Source of the DNA: Psococerastis gibbosa
Lineage: Eukaryota > Arthropoda > Insecta > Psocodea > Psocidae
Direction of reading: 5' to 3'
NCBI GenBank assembly: GCA_963971405.1
Contig: OZ020485.1
Location: 11,408,001-11,472,000 of the forward strand
Length of the DNA: 64,000 bases
Below, in pieces: positions 56,231 through 64,000 of the stretch; the first letter of the stretch is position 1; each line of letters begins with the position of its first letter. The translations under genes were made by a program, and so were the position numbers. The notes under the pieces were generated by a model. The model saw nothing but the letters and a program-made list of their open reading frames with translations. It was not told where the DNA came from and ran no database searches.

Positions 56231-57239
56231 TATATGAATCGATTATTTATGAAACCAGTTAAGTGACACTTTTCGACATTTTTATTTTTTTTTATTTGCA
56301 TGTTCTTTGTGGCAAGATGCATCGTTGAGTTGTGGAACCAGTGAAGTCCCACTCTAACTAATACGATGGAATCCCTTTGAATATTTCATTTATTTTTGAA
56401 ACCAGTCATGTCCGGGACTTAACTGGTTTCATAATTAAAACCTGTGTGAAATTATTAAACAAGGTAAAACTGAAACAGCCCTTCTCTTTGACTAAAAATA
56501 TTTCACTGCTACTGTTCCAGTACAAGAGACTTATTATTTAAGGCAGCTCTCTGTCTTTCCTTTTGGGATTCACAACATGGGAGATGGCACTGCTACCATT
56601 AGGCCTAATTTATACCACGAACACTTTGCCCAGAAGGGTGCAAACGAAGTTTGTTTTTTCGGGCTGCCAATTTCCTACGGGCTGTGTACACTCTTAACAG
56701 ACTCTGGCCAATTTGACAAAATTTACTATCATCTGCCTATTCGCGGCCACTCTTTTCTTCCCTGCGATCGAGACTTCGCGTTAATTAATAAAGTATTAAG
56801 TGCCATTTCTCATAGCAAAGTTGAAGATTTGGGAAAATTGATAAGTCACATTCCTGAGGGGATTTTTTTTGCCAAGATTTAGAAGTGGCCTACAAGGGAA
56901 AGAGAATAAAACTCGTAAAAACTAAGTCAGGCATGACTTAATGTCTTATTTGTGACATAATGTCTACTTGACAAGCATTAAAGTTTGTAAAACGTATATT
57001 GTTGCGTATTAATTTTTGAAAGCAGTCAAGTCCACCAACTTTAAAGCTCTCCCTAGGTTAGAAAAAACTATCATTAACGATGCTGAATAGCTCATTATAT
57101 GCAGCTAAAGAAGAGAAACTAGGTGAGTCTAAAGGGAAAAACATCATAGCCGTACTAAAGAAATTGAACGGTTTTTCATCTCTCCTGAAAAATTTGTGTT
57201 TGAGGACATGACTGGTTTCATAAATAATCGATTCATATA
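56231..57239. mobile_element. 1-kb inverted-repeat element with a gene fragment and repeated motif
   Basis: TATATGAATCGATTATTTAT then GAAACCAGT (56231-56259) is perfectly inverted at 57211-57239. Copies of the motif GAAACCAGTYAWGTCC occur on both strands: near 56251, 56336, 56398 and (inverted) 56418, near 57015 (GAAAGCAGTCAAGTCC), and inverted at 57204, with a looser one beyond the right end at 57303. Such subterminal arrays are usually transposase-binding sites. The superfamily is unknown to me. Confidence 0.6.
56577..56882 (+). pseudogene. Fragment of a TE-associated protein (GHSFLPCDRDF motif)
   Basis: A 101-codon frame inside the inverted-repeat element. YHEHFAQKGANEVC and FDKIYYHLPIRGHSFLPCDRDF resemble a domain seen in large uncharacterised, transposon-associated proteins of arthropods (DUF7869-type, from memory). 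The stretch between them is encoded by about 40 bases almost identical to the right terminus of the foldback element at 19061-19494, so the frame seems stitched together by a deletion plus a MITE remnant. Much shorter than any full-length relative. Function cannot be assigned. Confidence 0.5.
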
Positions 57240-59137
57240 CCCCCCCTATAGATATGTCGGTACGCATAATGAATAACCTTTGCCACAGAGATAACAACTT
57301 CATTAAAACTTGGAACCAGGGGACATGAAAATAAGAAAATAGAATGTGAAACAGGGTGTGAGGGACCAATGATAATGGCTTATGACAGTGAGACGAAAAG
57401 AACGTGCCAATAGCTACTCAGCTGACTATTGTTTACTGGTGCAAATAAATGAAATACTGTAGCTGCATACACTGGCTTCATTTCCTGTATAATATTAAAT
57501 ATTTTTGTTGTTATTTTGATACAACTAAACTTTTTGGACTACGATTGTTTGCCCTAATTTCGTTAAACATGGTCAATGACCGACCATTCACGCTTAAAAC
57601 TGTCTGTAGAAGACATAAATTTCCGCTATTGCTAAATCCAATTGCAAAATCTACAGTCGATTTGGTAGGTATTCACTACTATGGCATAATTATTAGTACA
57701 GTATGTTCATGATAATATGCAATATCACCAGTAATATATAGGCTATATACAGATGTATACAAATTATTAATTGTTGTTTTAGCCATCTGAATATGGGAGT
57801 TTTCGAAGCGTTGTCGTCAAAAAAGCTCCAGGTGACGTGGTCCGCGGGTTTTCCTCGTCGGCTGTCGTCATGGATTATGTCGATAAAGCGGCCATTTTGG
57901 AAATTGAAAACTTTTATGGGGCAGCTCAGCTCCACCGGAAGTGGTACCTTGAGCAACACAGCCACCCTTGCAATTATTTCTGTATCCCTCCAAAATTTAT
58001 ATTAGGCTCTGAAAATCGTGAATGTGTTTAATGGTTAAATTTGTCCAGAAATACGGAATATTTTTTTTTTAAATTATAATATATAAATAAATATTATAAT
58101 AAACGGAAACACTCCAATTTAATAGCGAGTAATTAAATTATTAAATTATTTTCTTCTTTCTTCAACTTCTTCTTCTCTAGTCGTAATCTATCGATTGCGG
58201 TTGAAGCCAATCTTTCCATCTCCTCCTTTCTTCTCTTCTGGGCCATTCGTTTATTGTGAATAAATAGTTGATTTTTAAAGCTAATACGGTATTTCAAATA
58301 TCTGTGCTATTTGATAATAAACACTAGAACCATAGGTAATTATTGCCCATCAGTGATATCCTATGGGGCCCAATATGGCGCCATCGAGCAATAAAATTAA
58401 TTGGCGCTGAACTTCATAGCGTTGTACTATACAATAATGTTTTTGTTTTCCAACGCCTGCTTTCAGCATTTCTGCTTGCAACCCTGCCAGCCTGGCGGGG
58501 GGGAGTAAGTCGGTTTGTTTACTTGAGGCGCCCTAAGGGCACTAGAGTGTGTGCTAACAATATCCCGCGTTTTTATTTCTTTTGAACATATGAAGTTATT
58601 TTACAGTTTTAGTCATATCTATCGTTTTTTGTTTGTTCATTCTTTTCTAGTTTGTTTAGTATCAAGCAGTAATGAAAGTAATTTTTAATTTTTCATGACG
58701 GGGGGGGGGGGGGGTCTGGACCCCTGGACCCATAAATAGGTACGGCCTTGGGGCTGGCCTTGTCTTACTTTTTGTTTCTGTTTATTGCTTTCATTTTAGA
58801 TTTGGTATTGGACCTATGAAAGAATTAATGAAAGTATAAGCCTTTTTCTGTAATCTTTCCAAAATCTCAACTTTACTGCTGTTAAGAGAATGTGGAACTT
58901 AGAAAATTGGCACCCCAAAATCTGATGTTTTTATTGAACGCTTAATTTTTGTTAAACTAAGCATAAATCATTAAATTATAAGATAAAACTACTAGTAGAA
59001 CTGTCGAATGTTACGTCACTAGTAACAGATCGTCGGGGGCTTCGGCGGTAATATTGTCGTCGACTATTTAGACACGTAACGTGAATGAGTGACTGAACTC
59101 AGGCATTTTCATTACTGCGTGAACAAATTCCGCTTGA
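57240..59137. other. Non-coding DNA; one unassigned GC-richer patch
   Basis: The patch 57790-58031 has overlapping frames in several phases (for instance 57793-58005 and 57837-58031) and a composition unlike its flanks, but no identifiable domain. A hAT-MITE-like G-tract with GGACCCCTGGACCCATAAAT lies at about 58699-58735. Confidence 0.35.
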
Positions 59138-59145
59138 GTTACACC
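59138..59145. repeat. Left 8-bp target duplication of the hAT transposon
   Basis: GTTACACC, repeated exactly at 62974-62981. Confidence 0.95.
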
Positions 59146-62100
59146 CAGTGCCGGGTTTGGCTATGGGGCACTGTGGGCCCGGGCCCCAGGGCCCCCACAA
59201 AAATGGGGCCCCCACAAAACGAAAAAATACAAATAAAAAATTGAAAAAATTAAAAAAAATCAAAACAGATAACTTTTTAAATTTTCGCGGGAAATTCGAA
59301 CGCATCGTGGCATTAATGACTCATTTTTGATAAAAATTTAACAAAAAATGAAGTATGTCCACTCCTGCTCTGAAACCACGATTGTTTTGCTTCATTAAAT
59401 ACAAATTGAAAATTTGAAATCAAATTTCTAAATTGAAACTACTTTTATCAGCACTTTCTGGTTGGTATATTGTTAAGGTAAGTAGCATAAGTTAATTCTT
59501 ATATTAGAGGCGGAAGTACCTAATAGTTGTTCTTTATAAGATAAGGTCCTTATTTTTCGTATTCTGCGCCCATTTACCACAATTCACAGAACGCATCAAA
59601 ACTTTGTAAGCCTATTAATTTTAATACGAAATGTGCCCAGCCACGTGGTCGCCACAAAATCGAGCACGTTATAAATATAAAATTCATTGGTCTAAAATGT
59701 TATATGTCATAAAATGTTATATTATAAGACGCATGATTCGGAATTTTGAGATGTTTTATACAAAAGGGGATAAAAAATAAAATGTATTCGATTTTGTGGT
59801 GACCACGTGGCTGCACATTTCATCTTAAGTAGGGCAATAGGAACAAGTGGACTAGATAATTAGGCTCTGGCTAGTGAGTTCTGAAAAAACTAATTTATTA
59901 CAATTTTTATTTTTGATTCCGTAGTGAAATAATGGATCGTCACAAGGGAAAACGCGAATATGCAAGCGGCAGTGAAAAGCGGAAAATCGCAGCAGATAAA
60001 GAAAACAAAATTCAAGATGTTTTATCTAAAACGCGCCGTATAACGGATTTTGTAACAAAAATAGAGACGGGTCCATCTACTCCTAGTTCTACTTCTAATT
60101 TTGTTGAAATGATGAGTGGTGATTCTGATTTTCCTGCATCTTCTCAAGTTATTGCTAGCCCTACCCAAGAGGTAAGAGTTTGACTTTAATTACTTAATTA
60201 AGGTGACCGCAATCAAAAATTACCGACCCCACTCACCCCAGTAATTCTTATGGAATTAAAAATGGGGGACTCCTGTTAATTTACTGTATGAATTAAACCT
60301 ACCTAAACTTGAGTCGGCCATGCCGAAAGGATTGTTTACAAAATTAATTACAACTGTAATTGTTTTACTTGTAGGCAGTAATTGATAACAATGACGAATC
60401 CGAAAATACTGCTGATGATGGATTTTGCAAAGAAAATGACGTGGGATTGTGGCCAGCAGTTCTTAGTCAACAACACATCGACTATTGGATCAAGAAAGGA
60501 AATTTGGAAACTCAGCATTGTAATGAAGATATTTTGAAAGAAAAAAGCTTGGGACAAGTAGATGCAGTGAAAAGAAGAAAATGCCATGCAAGTTTATTCC
60601 TTCGTCAAACTCAGGCAGGCAAGTCTATAAGCCGCTCTTGGTTATGTTTTTCACCTAGTACGGGGAAGCTATACTGCTTTTATTGTAAATTGCTCTGCAA
60701 ATCAGCAAATCAGTTTTCAACTGAAGGGTTTGCTGACTGGAAGCATGCGTCTGAGCGTTTGAAAAGACATGAAACTACCGTAACGCATTTGCAAATAGTT
60801 TGCCAATTTAAGCATCTCTCAAACGAGGCAATGCGTATTGATCGTGAGTTGGCCACACAAGTGAAGGAGAGCATTGCTTATTGGCGAAACGTTCTAAACA
60901 GATTGATTTCCGTCATAATATTTCTTTCTGGACGAGGACTTGCCTTTCGAGGGGACAACGAAATTTTGGGATCAACCAAAAATGGCAATTATTTGGGAGT
61001 CCTTGAGCTAATTGCACAATATGATCCGTTTTTAGTAGGCCACTTAGAGAAGCATGGAAATCGTGGCAGTGGTAGTGGCGGCGTTAACTACCTATCTGCC
61101 CACATTTGCGAAGAATTAATTGCGCTGATGTCCACCAAAGTTAGCGATGAAATAATTAAACGCTTAAAAGCCTGCAAATATTATTCGGTTTCGGTAGATT
61201 CAACAACTGACGAAGGCCATATAGATCAAATGACTGTGATTGTCAGGTATCTAGAAGAAAGCACACCAAAGGAAAGATTTCTTAGTTTTATGCCAAACCA
61301 AGGCCATAAAGCTAAAGAATTATTTGATGGCCTCAACAAAGTTTTAAAAAAGTTCGGCCTGGATTTGAAAGATATTCGTGGGCAGTCGTATGACAATGCT
61401 TCCGCTATGAGTGGAGAATATAGTGGTCTACGCACTTTGGTGCTAAATGAGAATCCTTTGGCTTTATGGGTTCCATGTTTCAATCATTCCCTCAACTTAG
61501 TGGGCACAAAAGCGATGGACTCCTGCTCCCAATCGAAATTATTTTTTAGCTTTCTTGAGCAAATTTATGTATTTTTTACAAGTTCCACAGCTCGGTTCAA
61601 CGTCCTTTCAAATGTTCTAAAAAGTGCTGCGAAGAAGTATGGCCACAACATACCAGTGCCCAAAAGAATCAGTTTAACCCGGTGGTCCTCAAGAGCGGAA
61701 GCTACTAATAGCCTAGTTTTGGGCTATAACGAAATACGAGAAGTCCTTAAAGATCTCTCCGAAGAAGATGTCCAAGCAAGTGGACTCTATTTGCAAATTA
61801 CCACGTTGGAGATAGCAATTTACGCTGTTCTTTGGAACGATATACTGGCAAGGGTGAATGCAGTAAACATCAATCTCCAGAATCCAAGAATCGACATTAA
61901 TACTTCGATCAGTGTGATGGAGTCCCTTAAGATCTTCATTGGGGAATTTAGGGATTCTTTCCAAGAATATGAGAAAAAGGGTGTTGAATTGTGTGGGCAC
62001 AATTCTTATAAATCGGAAACTTTGCGGAAGCGGATCCGAAATGTGAGGCTAAATCCTTTGGATTATGGGAAAACTGAGGAAGCTGAATTCAGTCATAGCG

Positions 62101-62973
62101 AGAAATTCCGAATCGAAAGTTTCATTCCCATAATTGACCAGTTTATGCAATCATTGGATCGGAGAATTTCAGCATATGAAGACATAAATAGGAAATTTGG
62201 ATTTTTACAATATTTAGAAAAAATAAGCCCTGATGATTTGAAAACTAGGGCAGAGAACCTGGTGAGTTGTTACACAGGTGACTTGGACGGTAACTTGTAC
62301 TTCGAGCTAGTACAGTTTCGTGAGTTTGTGAAATTATTTGTGATAGATGATGCACAAAAAAACAATATAATCGAAGAAAAACGTATCAGTTTTGAACGGT
62401 TCATGTACAATTTGATTTTAGAAAGAGGAGTAGCTGATAGCTTTCCCAATGTAGAAGTACTTTTGAAGATGTACTTAGTTATAATGAGTGGCAACATAAG
62501 CAGCGAGCGATCTTTTTCCGTACTAAAACACATAAAAAATCCTCGTCGCACCAGTTCTTCTGAAGCTCGGCTTAGCCATCTTTCAATGCTGAATATAAAT
62601 CACGACATAGTGGCAGCGTTAAATTATGACGATATAATTGACAGTTTTGCTGTAATAAAGAGTCGAAGAGTGCATCTTTAAATAAATTAAAATTTTGTGT
62701 TTATAATTAGGTACCTATTAATTTATTCCTTTTAAAAATACACCGCAGTGTCTACAGCTTTAGTTGAGTAGCCCTTAGGCTTGTATTGTACTATTGACTT
62801 GACTTTATATTACTAAGAATCGCTTTTCTTTTTTATAATGATTTTGCAACCTGTGTCACCATTTTATAATTTATTGTGGGATATTCGTCTAAGGGGATTA
62901 GAAATTTCTCCCCGAGAAAGGGCCCCCACATAATTCGGGCCCACGGGCCCCCACAAGCCCAAACCCGGCACTG
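59146..62973 (+). mobile_element. Full-length hAT transposon, 3.8 kb
   Basis: Begins CAGTGCCGGGTTTGGCTATG and ends AGCCCAAACCCGGCACTG; the outermost 15 bases are perfectly inverted. The perfect 8-bp target duplication GTTACACC on both sides is the hAT hallmark. GGGCCCCCACA-type motifs recur subterminally (twice near 59188-59218; twice with a variant between near 62921-62957) and are likely transposase-binding sites. It encodes an uninterrupted transposase, so it may be recent and possibly autonomous. Confidence 0.95.
59932..62681 (+). CDS. hAT transposase (TTF zinc finger / DUF4371 / hAT dimerisation), two exons
   Basis: Join 59932-60171 and 60375-62681: donor GAG|gtaaga, acceptor TTACTTGTAG, phase 0; 848 residues plus TAA. 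Exon 1 is basic and Ser/Thr-rich. A TTF/BED-like zinc finger lies at about 165-220 with C181, C184, C188 and downstream His 204, 212 and 218. The RNase H-like catalytic core follows: D355 in SVSVDSTTDEG, D420 in RGQSYDNASAMSG, then PCFNHSLNLV and LTRWSSRAEA. The third acidic residue E791 lies in NISSERSFSVLKHIK, inside the C-terminal hAT dimerisation motif ending RLSHLSMLNI. All catalytic residues are present and there is no frame break. It cuts and pastes DNA with CAGTGCCGG ends. Resembles ZMYM/TTF-type hAT proteins. The small upstream exon is supported by the in-frame join only. Confidence 0.9.
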
Positions 62974-62981
62974 GTTACACC
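62974..62981. repeat. Right 8-bp target duplication of the hAT transposon
   Basis: GTTACACC, identical to 59138-59145. Confidence 0.95.
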
Positions 62982-63088
62982 TCCTGTCCCGTCCAAATCG
63001 AGGTCAATAAGAATCTACAAATCAATTTAAAGAAAGATGTGAGATTAAATCAAATTATTAGTCTTTGGCTACCAAGCAACAACACAAC

Positions 63089-63394
63089 CAGGGGCGTAAA
63101 GTTGGGGGGGGGGCACGGTCCAACTTGCCCCCCCCCCCCCAGCTCGAAAGCCCCCCCAGCCTCGCGCATTGTAAGACGTGGTTCATATTTCGTGGTCTCC
63201 TTTGCAGCAATGTGAACACATGCATTCCTTTTTTAGCTTTGTAAAATCTACAGCTAAACTTTTCTATACTATTAAAAAGCGTAAAACCCTACTTTTTTGC
63301 TCTTATATTTTCAATTTTTCCTTATCCTGCCTGATGACGTCATAAGGTCTCCTTAGTTTTGCCCCCACCATCATTATAAAACTTTACGCCTCTG
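63089..63394. mobile_element. hAT-type MITE, 306 bp, perfect target duplication
   Basis: CAGGGGCGTAAAGTT at the left and AACTTTACGCCTCTG at the right, with AACACAAC on both sides (63081-63088 and 63395-63402). A G-tract follows the left end and poly-C tracts lie inside. Confidence 0.9.
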
Positions 63395-63944
63395 AACACA
63401 ACAACAACAACAACATATAAATTTGCAATGAAACTTAACTGAAAAAAAACAACAGAGTAATACGTACAGAGGCCTGAGTGTCTATACTTACTTCACATAT
63501 AGGCCTTCTCGAGTAAGTACAATATATTTAATTTTAATGCATCATGTACCGTATGTATATATACGGTATAATCTATACCTTTAGGAGCGTCAATTCTATT
63601 TCTCTTTGGTTGGGTGGAGCACTGATCGATGCGGGGGAGGGCGTATTTGCATTGTATAAAATCTATATGGCACTTTTTAGCTAAATAGAATTCCCCTCTG
63701 CTTTAGTACTTTTATTTTTATCGTTACCTATACTTAGGGCCTGACTCCCTCAGAATGTAGTATATACTTGTCAAAGAGGGTCAACATCAACTGCCCCTCC
63801 TATATTAAAGACCTCAAATAAACGCCATACCTGCATGCTCATTAGTTATACTGTATTTTAGGTGCACATTCTGTTCCCTATACGAAATGCATTTTGGGAA
63901 TGCATGATAATAAAACGATTGAGTCCGTTCGGGCTAATAGTTCG

Positions 63945-64000
63945 TGGTCGATCTGAAATCATATGTTTCCATCAAGTTTTATCAACATTAGCGGTCGGTT
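63945..64000 (+). mobile_element. TGACGAAGCAG MITE fragment cut by the window end
   Basis: TTCGTGGTCGATCTGAAAT and the following TTATCAACATTAGCGGTCG track the copy at 15590-15645. Confidence 0.55.

Overview
This is eukaryotic genomic DNA, most likely from an arthropod. The window holds intron-containing genes with GT-AG splice sites, AT-rich intergenic DNA full of short mobile elements, and one host gene whose protein reads like the arthropod myosuppressin / FMRFamide-type peptide receptors. I cannot name the species from sequence alone.

One host gene can be assembled in full. It has five coding exons on the + strand (28909-29090, 40463-40771, 48682-48893, 49475-49714, 52110-52345) with consensus splice sites and compatible phases at every junction. 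It encodes a 392-residue seven-transmembrane receptor of the DMSR type, with WRY in place of DRY and NSAIN at the NPxxY site. Its introns (about 11.4, 7.9, 0.6 and 2.4 kb) hold much of the window's mobile-element load. A run of upstream ORFs precedes its start codon.

The rest is mobile elements, many with readable boundaries. (1) A full-length hAT transposon (59146-62973) has terminal inverted repeats, a perfect 8-bp target duplication and an uninterrupted two-exon transposase. (2) A 5'-truncated LINE with RT and RNase H (38058-39886, minus strand) has a 15-bp target duplication. Remnants of RTE-like and other LINEs lie at 30.4, 37 and 51.5 kb. (3) At least five copies of two SINE subfamilies have a head resembling 5S rRNA; three have clean target duplications. 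(4) A tRNA-derived SINE has an ATTT tail. (5) A repeat carries an intact tRNA-Thr(GGT)-like cloverleaf and a T6 terminator. (6) Three full copies and several fragments of a roughly 850-bp Helentron/HINE-like element carry a GTCT microsatellite and a 3' hairpin. (7) A family of long foldback elements opens with GGCG...TTCCAC. (8) Many hAT-type MITEs have CA...TG ends and 8-bp duplications, and they explain part of the window's poly-G and poly-C tracts. (9) There is a pogo-like 520-bp element and a 1-kb inverted-repeat element carrying a gene fragment.

Layout: 1-28.7 kb is repeat-rich DNA without a recognised host gene; 28.7-52.35 kb is the receptor gene with its repeat-filled introns; 52.35-59.1 kb is 3' flank with a minisatellite, the pogo-like element and the 1-kb element; 59.1-63.0 kb is the intact hAT; 63.0-64.0 kb is MITE-rich flank. 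I saw no rRNA gene, no CRISPR array and no prokaryotic feature.
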